The translations under genes were made by a program, and so were the position numbers. A model generated the notes under the pieces. The model worked only from the letters and a program-made list of their open reading frames with translations. It was not told the origin of the DNA and did not search any database. 64,000 nt of DNA from Ascaris suum (lineage: Eukaryota > Nematoda > Chromadorea > Rhabditida > Ascarididae): NCBI GenBank assembly GCA_013433145.1, contig CM024172.1:11370053-11434052 (forward strand), read 5' to 3'. Of this stretch, positions 27,501 to 38,660 are shown piece after piece; the first letter of the stretch is position 1; each line of letters opens with the position of its first letter.

Positions 27501-30500
27501 AAATCACTTATAATAATATGTCAGTAAAGAATATAAAATGCGCATTAATGCACTCATATTTTAAACTTTGTCTATATAAATGAATCTTCTGCAGAATATT
27601 TCATTTTTCGAATGCGGCCAATATGAAATGGAAATCTGGTTGGTTGTGAAATGCATACAAATTTTTGGACACATTTACACAAACATAGCTTCTTTTGAAG
27701 TCTATGGATCATCTTGAGTATTGGATTGCTCGCTATTACAGATTGCAAGAGCAGATGACTGGCGGAGGTTTGCTAGAGGAAATATCATCAGCGACGATCT
27801 TTACTATTTGTGAATAATATCGAAAGGGGAGACGGGAGGAGAAGAAATGATGAATTCGAAGCTAATGGGTACGATAAGTTCGAGTAGGATAGGCGAATCA
27901 AATACTTTATTTGTGAGCCCATTCTTGTCTCGTATTTAATTCATCTGCTTCAATAAACCTAAGAAATTGCTTATCTTCTTCTCACAGATGCATGTAGCTT
28001 ACAATTAAGTCTACTTTTCCTCAAAAAAAAAACTTGACTGCATTCACTCCAAATGCTAGAAATTCCATCCATGGTAGCGAAATGATACAAAACTAAGAGC
28101 CTTGAATAATAGAGACTTTTGCCACTTTTCTCAAAAAAACGAGTATAATTTCTTGATGTATATGACATCTATATTTCCAGCAGTATGCTTCATTGAACAC
28201 GTGCCTAAGCACTATTCTTCCCAACTAAATGCAAACACTAAGCTGTGACATGCGGAGCGAAATTCCCATTACTTGAAGACTTATTTTTTGAAAATATTTT
28301 ACTTATGTTGTGCTATTACCTTCATAAACGATAATGGATATATTCATTCAAATATAAACACAAAATGTTAACGACGGAAATATACTATAAGGATTTAATA
28401 TAAATAAATAATATAATACCCTTCATTTACATATATGCATGCATTCTTCCTCATAATTTTTTACAAAATATGCTGAGTTACGCTAAGTTATATAGTCTTT
28501 ATTCACTAGTTTTATCATCGTTTCAACGAAAATGCTAAACGATTTTATGTTTCATGAATCACTTAGAAGCTCTTTGAAAGTTGAACGAAAAGAATTTACA
28601 GCGTTTTTTTAATTGATTTCCGAAATCATGAGATATGAGCTAAATTATAGAATCTTAAATTTTATATGTTGATTTTTCATACTTTATAAGAGTTTATTCG
28701 CTTAATTCGCTAAGGTAATTCGCATTTCGTCCAAATATGGGCGATTAATATGAAATGAAAGAAGTCGCTATATCATTCGATTATTCGAGCAATAAAATAC
28801 GATAACTATTTTCATTTGCATAAAATTAGCCCTTATCAGGTTGCTAGTATTTATTCTTTTTTTCTGAAGGAGATGGAAAAATGAGGTGTAGAATCAATCT
28901 GCGATTGTCAGAATCTCTTTGAACTTCATGTAGAGTTCAAATCACTTCGCGTTTTTTTCTTTCTTTTTTTTTTTTTTTTTTAATTAACGACAGAATCGAC
29001 ATATCGAAAGAAATGCAGTCAACTAATTCATTTTTACATGGCTTTTTCGAATTTGTTCCACAAAAATGCATCGTATATGTATCTGTCTGTCCAAATGATT
29101 GCAATAAGAGAATCACTGAGGCTAAACATATGCAAAGCCATATCGTGAGCTAATTCATGAACAATCCGAAAATCGCACTTTTCTGTCAATCTCCTAAAGC
29201 ATGGAAATTAGAGGCGCGGGAAAAAAAATAGAAAATATTTGAAGGTAGTAAAAAATATCTTGCTTACTTTATATCGCTCGAGCTCTCATTTCTTATTGAT
29301 CCACTGCTTACAAAACAAAAACAAAAAAAAAAACTAACAAAACATGCAAGTTTTTATGGAATGATTTTGTGGACATTTACATCAACTGAAACAAGAAGAT
29401 ATTTTTCGGTATATTTGTTAAACCGATTGATCAGATGAGCGAAGTGCAAACACAACAATTTACTTCATATAGCTAAACTAAAATCAGAGATCATTATGTA
29501 TAATAGATTAATCAAAGAAATTATCTCATTGAAGAAAATTACGTACAGTTTTGTTGAAATCGAGAAATTATTTTTAATTAAATATATGCTACTCGAAACA
29601 CTATGATAAGAAGTACAATAGATTGCGACAAAATAATAATACGATTTATTTACGCTCAAAAATAGAAAATGATAGTAGAAAATGATAAAAGAATAAAAAA
29701 TTTCAACGAAATGCAACAAATGATCGACGCTAAAATGTTAAGCTGGAAAATTTTTTTTTCCTCTACGAAATGAAAAATTACTTTGCCTCATCACATCTTT
29801 TAATTGCTTTTTTTTTTCTTACGAAATAAATCCTAACGGTGCGATATTACTTAATTACATTCAACGCTAAAGGTAAGAGAATATTTGTGTATAAAATACG
29901 TCAACTAGTTGTTTTAATCGTTGTTATTTAAATAATCGCTTTAAGATAAAAATCGTTGTTATGAGTTTTTTTTTTTTAATAGCGGATATTCGAATATTCT
30001 TTAAAACATTTTTTTTTTATTGTGGAAATTAACTTTACGATATTAGTAAATATATTACTAGTACAAATTAAGAAAATACTTTCCCAAATAAATATAAAGA
30101 GTAAAATATACTACTTTATTGCCTATACCTATTGATGATCCATTTGTAATATATCATTTCAGCAATGTTTATCAATAGTAATAACAGTAGCGATTATTTC
30201 TTCACCAGTTACACGAATAATTGCGTAATGAGAAAGTATTACGTAATAAAAAATATGAAATGTTTAAGCATTAGCAAATATCTATGTAATATGCAAATTA
30301 ATGAACTACATAATATTCCAATATGTTAAAAAGTTTGAATTTAGACTCCACTATTCAATACTTAATATACGAATAATCCAGCGAAGTAAAAAAAAAGTAC
30401 ATGAAGAAGAAATAAATAAGTCGAACTTCAGGATCGTTTTCAATTTTTTCCTGGGAAGGAAAAGTTAGGAAACTTTGCTCGGGAAGAATAAGTGGATAAA

Positions 30501-33500
30501 TTTTCCCGGGAAACTGAAAGAATAGGAGAAAAGACAGAATTTTCCTAAACGAAATAATTTCCACACTGTGAGTGCTATGAAGTTGTCATATTCGAAAACT
30601 TTGAAGAGTGCTCGCTTAGCCGAAATATTTTAAAATCACTAATCTGTCTGCTGCGTTCGCTTCAACGTCTTTAATAGAATCCAATGAAATCTTGGCAGTA
30701 AAAATTTTTTTGAGGATTGTATGCAATATTCCCCCCAAAAAAAAGCTTTCCGCTCGCTTTAGGCTCCAAATTCCCAAAAACTTTGCTGATCTGCTTATTA
30801 TATATTATATCGATATTATTTATTCCAAATAGTTAACTTTAATTTCCCCAAACGAAATAACTTCCCCAAAAAATTTCCTTACGGTATCAAGTTTCTATCA
30901 TTAGTTAAGAAAAATGCAATTTGCAGTATGAAATGAATCGTTTTATCGCAAATATTCAAGAGTCTATTGATCTTCGTATATATCAATGACTGAATTACAC
31001 TTCAACTGCCTATTCTGCGCGTAAATATAAGATAACGTTAACGCTATACCTTTAAAAAAAGTGATTTCAAAGATTCGACTGAACTTTTTTTTTTCATGAC
31101 ACATCGCTCACTTAACTATTTTAGTTATTTATTTATCTATAACAATTACCTACTTACTTAAAGAATTATTCATCTATTCTGTGCTTTATAGAAATTAAAT
31201 GCAATTTTCGTGGCTAATAACAAATCATAGCTTTTGCTAAATCATCAAACGTAATTGTCGCTTAGGTGGAAGATGAAGAATACCGATTCGATTCATCGAA
31301 TTGCCTCTTAGATGTTTTTTTTTTAGCATTATGTATAAATAATTGCTCATAAATTAACTCTATTATAAAGGAAACGTTACTGAATTTGAAATGAGGTAAA
31401 AAAGAGTCTCTTGTGGATAATAATTCACTACAATAAAATAATTTACCTTTTGAATTTATACTTTCATAATCGTAAAATTTAATTCAAAATCATTTAAGAA
31501 TGTAGTGATCAAAGATCAATGATTGATTACCTTTGCCGGATATTTCAGTTGAACAATTTCTCGTCGAAAACAATAGTGCACTCATTTTTGATTGCTCTAC
31601 TCTTAGACGATTCTGCGATTAATTCGGCAGAACGTTGTGCTTAAAAAAGAATGATTTTGGTGCAGTTAAAGAGCAATATTGCGTGCGAAAAAAAATTTCA
31701 ATAGATGCCTTTTCGCGTCAATGTACATTCCAGCCGGAAATTACTCTGCACGAAATCAAGTTCTGCTTAGCTTATATGGAAATGTTCTAACAAATCTAAC
31801 ACCATAGCATATGCAAACAATAGTGTACATGAGAGAAAAAGTACTTGATGATAGCTGGAGAATCATTAGTGCGCAAAGAATATAGTGAATGCGTGATCGT
31901 GGAAATAGATGAAAACAGAGAAATACATAAGAACCACACCCGCCATACAGTAAAATTACTACATCAATATGAAATGCAATAATCTGACCACAAATTCACT
32001 CAATATTCGATGTTACTCATTACTGCAATTTATACAATGCGATCGGCTTAGTCGTTCCGTTTTCGATCCGCCGGCTGATTTGACAATTGGATGGCGAATG
32101 ATAAATTATCTTGTTGATTCGTATAGAACTAGGTCTAAGTCTGAAAGAAGAGTGACGGCCTTCAATAAAGCTTGACGACTGTTGTCTATACGTGGAGCAA
32201 AAAGCGGCAGTTCTGCTATAAAATGCAGGGCTTTCTAGACGTGATAGCATACATTAAAGTAGGAAAATGCATCGTCTGACGAACGGAGACGACTGGCTGC
32301 AACCGATGGTGCTCGGCTCCGGAGTTAGAGTCCTTGGAAAATTCATAGGTTTATAAGAAGGAAAATCCATCAGAGATACTAGCACAGTATGTGCATTTCT
32401 AATTACACTCATCTCGTCAATCATCTACAACGAATGACTGAAATGATTTTTTTTAATGTGCAGTTCTTCGGATCACCGCAACAACTATTTCATTGAGTGG
32501 CCGTTTTATTTTCAATGATGTTCATCAAAGTTTCTCCGACTTATCGTTCGACATTTGCCCACCGATTGCTCAACAACACTTCGGCATTTCGTTAGCAATA
32601 AGAATAAAAAGTATGGCTAATCGCTATGTGTAGCACAAAAGTGGAGAGAAAATCCCTTTCGGTACAAATCCTTCATTTTCCCATCGTTGTTCCTATCAAA
32701 ATGCTATAAATATCCGATAACAACTTCAAAATTCCAAAAAAACTTCATAATATAAAGTAGAATTCATAAAAATTCGCTCATATTTTAATCAAATCACAAT
32801 CACCCACAATGTATGCTTCCCATTGAAAACAAACCCGTTTTTCCCAGCCCCTACCGCCTATTAAATGCGAATGTGACCGGTACAAAATGTGGCCCGACGA
32901 CCTGACTGCTCACAGCATGATGCAAGTTCTTCGACAATTCTAACGCTTCCATTCGATCAGAAGTTGATGAATAAACTTGAAATAAGTTATACGATATAGG
33001 TTTCATGTATCTTTTTCTTGCTTGCCAAAAAATTTCTTGTTTGACAACCAAATAAGGTGCAATGCTAAGCGTTTGCGCGCTTATAGGCAAGCATACATTA
33101 TTAGCAAGCAGTCGATTCAAGAGCGATTAATTCCTGAAACTATTAATGTGTTGATTCAATCTGATTCCAATTTTTTTTTTCAATTTCTATAATGAGTCTA
33201 AGTCCTACAAACGGTGAGAGGACGAGGTGAGATTGGGGAGAGGAGAAGCTGAAGGCGACTACAAAAATTATTCAGGCGTGCCCTGTCAAAAGTGAACTCA
33301 CAAATTTCTCATTGAAAAAAAAAAGAATTAATAAACTTCTTGCTAATCGAGCACATTACAGTATGTGCACATTAAAACTGACATTATCTAAACGAGAAAA
33401 TATTAGCGAGTGAATGGGATCGCAATAGCTTATTTGCAGAGCATCTGGGCGGAAATCGGACGATGACCGGCTCGAAACCGTTTGCAAGTGACCATCAAAT

Positions 33501-35505
33501 AACGACCGAAATTCATTTAAGTCCGATCAAAAATAACATTGGTTTAACATAAGAAAGTTAAAGGAAAATACGTGTGCGTCTGACATAGGCAAGTCATTAA
33601 TGGGTGAAATGTAAGAAAGGCAAGGTAATGGGTCAACATTGCAGCAAGGTAAATTTAACTGAACGCGCCTAGTGAGGTTAGAAAAAAAGGTTAGCGCACA
33701 AGTGCAAAAGAATAATAAACGGTTCGATGAACGCATAGGAAAGCAGGAGTAGAAATGTTGAACATATGCAAGGCATAAAAGAATATCAGAGCTGAAAAAG
33801 CTAAAAGCCTTTGGAATGCCACATATTTGCCAATTTCATGACCGACTAATTGCTAAATATTTGGAAGATATTACATAGAAAAAAAGATGGATTGCTGCCG
33901 AAAAAAAAATCACACTCATAGTAGCTAATGTGAATTTTTTTTTTGATTTTATTTGTTCGATTTTTCGGCCAAAGATGTTGAAAATTTAATAATTTCGCGA
34001 TAGAAATCGTTTTCTTTACGGAGAACAAATGGAGAAACCTTTATCGGTTTCATCCTCTAATAAATAGAGGCTAAAATTCGGCTAATTCCGATCTTAAAAT
34101 AAACAAAATTTGATACTAATTATAGATATCTGATCTGAGATGAAATAATTTGGAGACATTCTAGAGAAAATTATTACTACTCCGGAAATATAACGAGAAC
34201 TTATCGAAGCAAAGAGATCTTAGGCTCACAGCGAAAAAAATCAGTAAAAAAAAACTTCCAACACTGAAACCAACGTTTAGTTTATAATACGATATGCGAC
34301 GAAAAATTTGTTCTTGTGTGTGATGTATCGCCATATGCAAAACAACATATGTATGAATGCTCATCATATAGATTGTCCTGATGCGCGCTTTTGTATCCTA
34401 TAGTTATGATTAACCACATTTGCCGGTTTTCAATAAATAAACAAACATTTGTATCGGCTGTCAATAAATAGCTAAACATATGTATCGCTTTCAAATCGAA
34501 TCTTTCATAAGACATTCATTTTTAAGACTTGAACAAATTTTTGAAACATATGCAAATTTTTGACATTTTCAAATGAAACATTCACAACGGAGATGATAAA
34601 TTTCATAGCGATCGAGCTTTATAAATAACTGATACTTCAGTGATTACCGGATTGAAATTATCGAAAGGAAAAGTAATCACCTTCATAAAAACATGCTAAA
34701 GCAAAGAAAGAATTTCTTCAGAGTGCGCTTTCCAGATATGGTTTTTAAAGATTTTGCATATTTAAGAATTTGTATAATTAAAGATTTTGTCTAAAAGTGC
34801 AGAAGAGAAGAAAAAAAAATGAGTGAAAACGATCGTCGAACATATGAATGCTGATGATAATTTAATTTATGCATACATATACATAAATGCTCACCAAATA
34901 TTAACATCACTTTACGATTCGTGGAATTTGAATTAAATATTCAAACGAATTTATCGCTAAGTTAAACTCTGACGATACCCATCTTTTACCACCTTAATAT
35001 CGAGAAAATAAGTGCGACAATTCACTTGAAAACATGCCACTATGAAGTTTACGTATCGTTTGGGAATAATTGCAGCCTATGTGCTAGTAGTTTAGTATGC
35101 GCCTCCTTCCTAACACGGTCCCCGAGAACAGATATTGATGCTTCAGGCTTTGTAGCTCAACAATAAACCCTCGTTTCAGAGGAGGTGGAGGGAAAGGAGG
35201 AGAGGGTGGAAGGAGGGGAGGAGGATTGGTGCTGCCCAGTCGCACTTATTTTCTAGGAGGGATTGGTTTGGGGAGGGGGGGGGGGTGGTGGGGAGGGGTA
35301 GGTGAAGAGATGAGAAGGCAATGTTCAGAGACAAATACCTCGTATCTCTGCGTAACAAATCCGGTGATGCAGCTTGAATAAGAAAGAGCAGATACATAAT
35401 CGTAGAAAGTCGACACAGCAAAAGTGCTCGAATAGATGTGAATAAAGCATCAAAAAGAGCGTTTGACGTTTGTTGTAAAAGCGGCGTGAAATATGCAAAA
35501 CACAT
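5985..35505 (-). CDS. Nine-exon gene model: membrane protein with Thr-rich stalk, family unknown
   Basis: This entry is the whole gene model; the exons follow separately. In transcript order: 35397 (or 35505)-35339, 33079-32855, 25800-25734, 18925-18725, 17001-16775, 11384-11303, 10342-10192, 7404-6969, 6501-5985. With the ATG at 35397 the lengths sum to 1965 nt, which is 654 codons plus stop, and every junction is phase-compatible. The predicted product has a signal-like start (MYLLFLIQAASP), a Cys-containing ectodomain, a long Thr-rich segment, an acidic Glu/Lys stretch, a terminal hydrophobic run and C-terminal KKMY. In type I membrane proteins a KKXX end is an ER-retrieval signal, so residence in the early secretory pathway is an inference. 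I recognise no family. Internal exons could be missing or wrongly bounded, and the 3' half (10342-5985) is the best supported. Confidence 0.42.
6969..7404 (-). CDS. Gene model exon 8: Thr-rich stalk
   Basis: Acceptor CTTTCAG, donor AG|GTTGTT, phase 1 in and phase 2 out. After KSLAQRMLKTAMTTST comes a run of about ten Thr, encoded by GTT/TTG-type repeats on the plus strand at 7318-7346. A Thr/Ser/Arg-rich sequence with TTTR and TSTRTPTTST blocks follows. Such segments are usually heavily O-glycosylated extracellular stalks. Strong codon bias and length make this a well-supported exon. Confidence 0.6.
7405..10191. other. Intron 7 of the gene model
   Basis: Holds the 169-codon plus-strand open frame 7510-8019 and a less AT-rich stretch at about 8640-8780 containing a perfect pol III A-box match (TAGCTTAGCAGG) without a B box. 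It also holds an A10/T8 palindrome at 8786-8805, and an open minus-strand frame at 7662-7850 beginning MLHPFKLRKKRPRLNVWMPN with no acceptor in frame. No gene is claimed. Confidence 0.4.
10192..10342 (-). CDS. Gene model exon 7: juxtamembrane-type segment
   Basis: Acceptor ATTTCAG, donor TTTG|GTTTGT, phase 0 in and phase 1 out. It encodes ESGITANIYATNLLQPNSTV followed by a hydrophobic run and KKRTIIDLTARN. There is an N-glycosylation sequon (NST). The pattern is reminiscent of the last cadherin-like or dystroglycan-like strand domain before a stalk, but this is only impression-level similarity. Confidence 0.45.
10343..11302. other. Intron 6 of the gene model
   Basis: AT-rich. I see no exon, RNA gene or repeat of note apart from short plus-strand open frames. 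Confidence 0.4.
11303..11384 (-). CDS. Gene model exon 6: short linking exon
   Basis: Needed to convert phase 2 (exon 5) to phase 0 (exon 7). The acceptor TTTGTTGCAG is good; the donor TTC|GTGTTG is weak. It encodes 27 residues (GSLTARPMEITLEGLMNSLH and seven more). An alternative donor, GAAG|GTCTCA, would leave phase 1 and require another exon before 10342. Confidence 0.35.
11385..14499. other. Intron 5, part before the LINE
   Basis: AT-rich. A possible minus-strand exon sits near 12.92-12.99 kb (acceptor TATATTCAG, open frame ITESGHLHAMDRLSINYPRR, then GTCTCC), but its phases do not fit the model. A purine-rich stretch covers 14165-14260. Nothing else supported. Confidence 0.35.
14500..16060 (+). 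mobile_element. Degenerate RTE-type non-LTR retrotransposon
   Basis: A 5'-truncated, frameshifted LINE lying antisense inside intron 5. At 15222-15404 the plus frame reads KRGIQQRDCISSMLFNA and then LRFAKNAVMIS. These correspond to the reverse transcriptase blocks RGVRQGD-ISPKLF-A and LRFADDIVLIS of RTE elements; the catalytic Asp pair has become Lys-Asn. At 15423-15630 the frame shows EFEVINVAIGI and YLSRCVKISEGKKVDDVRRR, matching the RTE connector (F-YLG, RRRI). Around 14820-14960 YDEINERFQRNLESALKLS resembles the region between endonuclease and RT. The tail at 15960-15985 (GACCCGCAGTGAGATAGAAT) resembles an RTE 3' end. It is inactive: stops, shifts and lost catalytic residues. Confidence 0.6.
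16061..16774. other. Intron 5, part after the LINE
   Basis: AT-rich with short open frames only; no feature seen. Confidence 0.35.
16775..17001 (-). CDS. Gene model exon 5: ectodomain segment
   Basis: Acceptor CTTTGAG and consensus donor TTTTCAG|GTATAT, phase 0 in and phase 2 out. The 75-residue translation starts DCRVFFVDRSNLDLIKAL and includes YCYPNLVKLHLQQGAHRLAL and CTLPIEMPELHT. Composition and codon use look clearly coding and unlike the flanking AT-rich sequence. This is one of the most convincing single exons of the model. Confidence 0.5.
17002..18724. other. Intron 4 of the gene model
   Basis: AT-rich. Contains a run of thirteen G at 18533-18545. A plus-complement GDKLAIA-like match at about 18380 was checked as a possible P-type ATPase TGDK motif and is closed by stops. 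Confidence 0.35.
18725..18925 (-). CDS. Gene model exon 4: Cys-containing ectodomain segment
   Basis: An exact 67-codon exon, phase 0 in and phase 0 out, with acceptor TTGGTGCAG and donor CAG|GTATTC. It contains three cysteines near its start (SMCSD, RTCASDC) and ends in a beta-strand-like run (QIHEDFIVYGITQ) that flows directly into exon 5. Confidence 0.45.
18926..25733. other. Intron 3 of the gene model
   Basis: Contains the CA-rich microsatellite near 19.62-19.98 kb, a C10 run at 21112-21121, polypyrimidine tracts at 21100-21130 and 21665-21720, and an A9T9 palindrome at 25228-25245. There is a 7-bp hairpin with GAAG loop near 24930. An open minus frame near 19170-19283 (after CTCCTAG, starting ENSPPWFNDTYWCSS) looks exon-like, but its entry phase (1) does not fit between exons 3 and 4. 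Confidence 0.35.
19620..19985. repeat. Degenerate CA/CG-rich microsatellite
   Basis: Alternating purine-pyrimidine sequence dominated by CACA, ACGC and ATAC, densest at 19905-19975. It generates spurious Cys/Val- and His/Thr-rich open frames on both strands. Such DNA can adopt the Z form. Confidence 0.85.
25734..25800 (-). CDS. Gene model exon 3: 67-nt microexon-like segment
   Basis: A 67-nt exon with a good acceptor (ACCTTAG) and donor (ATG|GTAATA), phase 2 in and phase 0 out. It encodes 22 residues containing LALVVFIGYDAKFVM. On its own this resembles the segment before TM3 of P4-type flippase ATPases (LRNT, then VV-F/Y-TGHDTKLM), aligning residue for residue. However, no other P4-ATPase motif (DGET, DKTGT, TGDK) was found nearby, so membership in the present gene is preferred. 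Both readings are kept open. Confidence 0.4.
25801..32854. other. Intron 2 of the gene model
   Basis: About 7 kb of AT-rich sequence. Open minus frames at 27140-27328 and 32020-32250 have protein-like composition, but I could not find acceptor and donor sites of fitting phase. Long T-runs at 28950-28981. Nothing supported. Confidence 0.35.
32855..33079 (-). CDS. Gene model exon 2: ectodomain segment
   Basis: Open frame entered at phase 2 after ATAAG and left at phase 2 at CG|GTAGGG. The translation has normal composition (for example APYLVVKQEIFWQARKRYM and SSQVVGPHFVPVTFAFN) and alternating hydrophobic residues suggestive of beta strands. A second in-frame acceptor (CTTAG, five codons on) would also keep phase. 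No family recognised. Confidence 0.38.
33080..35338. other. Intron 1 of the gene model
   Basis: AT-rich with a purine-rich patch at 33210-33260 and the long G/A tract at 35178-35318. No exon supported. Confidence 0.35.
35178..35318 (+). repeat. Polypurine (G/A) tract
   Basis: About 140 nt rich in GGA/GGG with an 11-G run at 35275-35285. On the coding (minus) strand it is a polypyrimidine tract lying just downstream of the exon 1 donor. It contains several G3+ clusters compatible with G-quadruplex formation. Confidence 0.75.
35339..35505 (-). CDS. Gene model exon 1: signal-like N terminus
   Basis: Two in-frame ATGs, at 35505 and 35397, precede a hydrophobic stretch (LLLCRLSTIMYLLFLIQAA) that ends in SPDLLRRDT. 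From 35397 it reads as a compact signal peptide with possible cleavage after QAA. From 35505 the same stretch would be an internal signal-anchor. A stop lies just upstream of 35505 and there is no acceptor between them, so a start here is reasonable. The donor is AG|GTATTT, leaving phase 2. A long polypurine tract follows immediately downstream on the plus strand. Confidence 0.4.
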
Positions 35506-37961
35506 TGGGATTTATGTTGGAGTGCGTCTGCCGATCGATGCGTAAAGCGAAGGAGGAAACTGCCCCCAAAAATGGGCAATCTTCCATCGCTTTCACTTGT
35601 CTCTTGCCGAATCACGCCTCCTTCTTCACTATCCTCTCCTATTCAAGTAATTCCATAAGCTTCGGTTGGCCGCTAACAAATTTTTCGAATTAAATAATCC
35701 ATTGTATACCTTCCACGTTTAATGGTTGTACTTCCGAAAATTTTAAGGAAATTTTTTCGTCAAAGAAAGGCGAATTTAATTGCTCTAAAAAATGATAATC
35801 TTAAGCGATTACTTATCTTATGAGATCCTCTTTCAACGATAGCAATTCCATATTCATTTAATTAGATCCCATATTTCACTTATTACAGACAAACATTTGG
35901 GTGGGGCAAACTGAATTCGGAAAACACACTTTTAATTAATAGGACGTAAAACGTCGACTGGAGCAGTCGTTTAAAACAACGAACACAATATATGAAAGAT
36001 GCTCTAATGCACTACTCAGCTCAACGAGCGAATAGCAAATTTCCCACTTAAATGTAATGCAGAACATAATCCTCGAACATCATCAGGAATGTTGCATAAA
36101 TAACGCTCACATGTAAATTAATTTGAAAAGAACGCTAATAACCGCTATAGAAAGAGGTTGATGAATGAATAAAAAGCCTAAGAGTAACATTCATAGGCTT
36201 GCATTCAAATATTAAAAAAAAACTTTCACTAGGATATAAAAAAACAGTAGAGACTTGCATTCAAAATTGCTAATAGGATCGACGTTTGTTAAAAATAACA
36301 TACTCAATTTTGCTAACTGGTTAATATTTTCTGAATTTGCAATAAGCCTGCATTGATTTTTTTTTATTTCATATTCACAGCGCAACATCGAATGTTGTGA
36401 TGGCATAAGTGAAACTGTTACAACAACGAAAAGAATGAAAAAAAAGAACTTTTATTTATAATAAATGAAAATTTTAAAGCAAAAAAAAAAAAAAAACTGA
36501 AAGCTAAAATAATTGTTGTAAAGAGTGATGAGCTCAAAGAAAGCAATATTATACGTAATAGAAATTATTAGCATTGTCATCAAGAGCAGTGTAATTTTCA
36601 CGCAATACTATTTCCACATATGATAAGCTAATGTTTCATTTTTCTCCCTCGAGACTCATTTATTAAAAAAAAAAAAAGAAAAAATTCATTTTGAAGACCC
36701 ACAATACTCATAGCAAACTGAAATACTTTTCCATCGGGACCCTTTGAAGCGTTTTCGAATTGCATTTTTCCACTCAGATATGAAAAAAAAAAAATCATTC
36801 ACTCGGCAACGAGCACTTTCTAGATTCCATCAATTTCTTTCATATTCTTATTTTATATAAATATAAAGTAAATACATAGATCCAAATGAGTATAGCATCA
36901 GAAGTTCCTATCCACGTTACGTCTAAGCAGATTTCTTTTTTTTTTTTTGATTATTTTTTTTCCACTCTGTCGTTTCTCAGAATTGAAGGGCTTGAAAAAC
37001 GCCAAAAACACCACAACTTGAATAATTCATCGAGAATATAATATGATTGCGTTTTTTTTGCAGCTCATATGCATTTTCCTATTCGCAGTAATGAGCACAT
37101 TGCTAAATTTTGATGCTTTATAAAAGAAAAAAGAAAAAAGTATAAAAAACGCAAAGAAATTTTTGTAAAATATATAAACGTTCTATAACGGTAAGAACAA
37201 ATATATAAGTGTTTAATGAGGTATTATAATCTTGAAAAATAAATGAATAGGTAGACCTTGGAAATCGTCGAATTGTCTTTAATTAGGAGGCAAACGAAGG
37301 TGTGCCTAAGTATATTTGTAGTAGTCGTATTTAATTAAGTAAAACGTGTGAAACTAAATAAAGTATATTCAAAAGCTTATTAAAATGTAACAGTAAATGA
37401 GCGGTAAACCAGTAAATAATCACGAAAATTGTCATTAAATTTGAACAGAGGAAATTAAAGATTTTTATAAATATGTGACACATAAGCGGAGAACAGTGCA
37501 GAAAGTTATACTAAAATATAACAGTGAAGAAGTATACAAACCGTGGAAGCAGGTAATAATAAAGGACAGTAAAATTCTAGGTATATTGTACTATATACTG
37601 AGCTTAACACCCAGAGTATATTCAAGCTATATTTACGAGGCAAAGCATATCCAAAAATCCTAAGACAAAAATTCGCGCAAGTAAGAAATGAGGCGACCGT
37701 AAGTAGTAACTGAAGGCTACAGCAATACTGATAAGTGTTCAATAAGCGTGAGCGGCGATGTTGAGGTCATCGACTGAACAATAGCGTCGAGGGTCGAGCA
37801 ATATTCATATGATCTATGCTAGTGTTGAACCTATCGATTAGAGTGAATAACATTCAATGTTCACTGTAAGATATTAACAAAGAAATACTATTATAATAAT
37901 GGAACGCACATTCGTATATGTCGAATGGAAGGGCATTAGCTGAGCAAAAAAAAAGAAAAAA

Positions 37962-37982
37962 CGAAAAACGAAAAACGAAAAA
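37962..37982 (+). repeat. Three tandem copies of CGAAAAA
   Basis: Three perfect 7-nt units following an A-rich run. Confidence 0.85.
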
Positions 37983-38229
37983 TCCTGAGAGCTTTTTTTC
38001 CGACGAATGTGATAATTAAGTTCTCATTTTATAAGTCCTTCTTTAAATAGAAAACAAATGTTTGGACTTGAAGATTTGCATCTCATTTGTAGAGGAAAAT
38101 CTCTTTTTTCAATACTTAATGGATTGTTTTTTCAAATTTAAATTCACCTATAGAAATAAATATCTTTGGAAGAAAAATATTTAATGAATTTAGAAGTTTT
38201 TTCATCTAACAATTCGATTTTATTGATGC

Positions 38230-38235
38230 TTTATT
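38230..38235 (-). promoter_or_regulatory. Candidate poly(A) signal AATAAA
   Basis: Minus-strand AATAAA at a suitable distance from the stop at 38365-38367. The motif is common in AT-rich DNA, so this is weak support. Confidence 0.3.
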
Positions 38236-38275
38236 TGGCAAAACTTTAGTACTACAAACAAGTATCGAAAAGTCT

Positions 38276-38346
38276 CACTTTATTTTGGTATGATATATCT
38301 GATTCCCCAATCACTCTATTTTGGTATGATATATCTGATTCCCCAA
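38276..38346. repeat. 36-bp direct tandem duplication
   Basis: Two copies of a 35-nt unit, period 36 (38276-38310 and 38312-38346), identical except for one T/C difference near the start. It lies in the presumed 3' UTR or flank of the gene ending at 38365, and the near-identity suggests a recent duplication. Confidence 0.9.
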
Positions 38347-38364
38347 CTTACTTCCGCTTTTCTG

Positions 38365-38570
38365 TCACGCCTTCTCTGTTCGCCCGCTTGCTCCGGCTTC
38401 CTTGATGGAAGAACATGCGGAGATGTGTATCAGTAGAGCTGCGATTATTTGCAATTTTGCATTCCATCCACTTGACCATCCATTTTCATAGGCTATGAAC
38501 AAATATTGAAATATCCGGGATCTTCGATAAGACTTCATAATTTCCGGCATTAACGTTCGCGTTTTATTGC
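38365..38570 (-). CDS. Candidate terminal exon, unknown protein
   Basis: Acceptor GATCAG, phase 1 entry, 67 residues and stop TGA. The translation contains NKTRTLMPEIMKSYRRSRIF, then YLFIAYENGWSSGWNAKLQ and a hydrophobic IIAALLIHISACSS. Normal amino-acid composition and a fitting upstream exon 90 nt away argue for coding. Family not recognised. Confidence 0.35.
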
Positions 38571-38660
38571 CTGATCGATATCGAGAATGCAAAACATATG
38601 CAACTTTTCGATAATTTTAAATATATATTAATGAAATATCTCTTTGGCAATAGTGAATAC

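Larger units (their letters stand above)
35506..38364. other. Intergenic AT-rich stretch
   Basis: No exon supported. Contains long A-runs (36481-36496, 36665-36676) and a short CGAAAAA tandem repeat at 37962-37982. A minus-strand AATAAA at 38230-38235 lies about 130 nt after the stop of the candidate gene ending at 38365. Confidence 0.4.
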
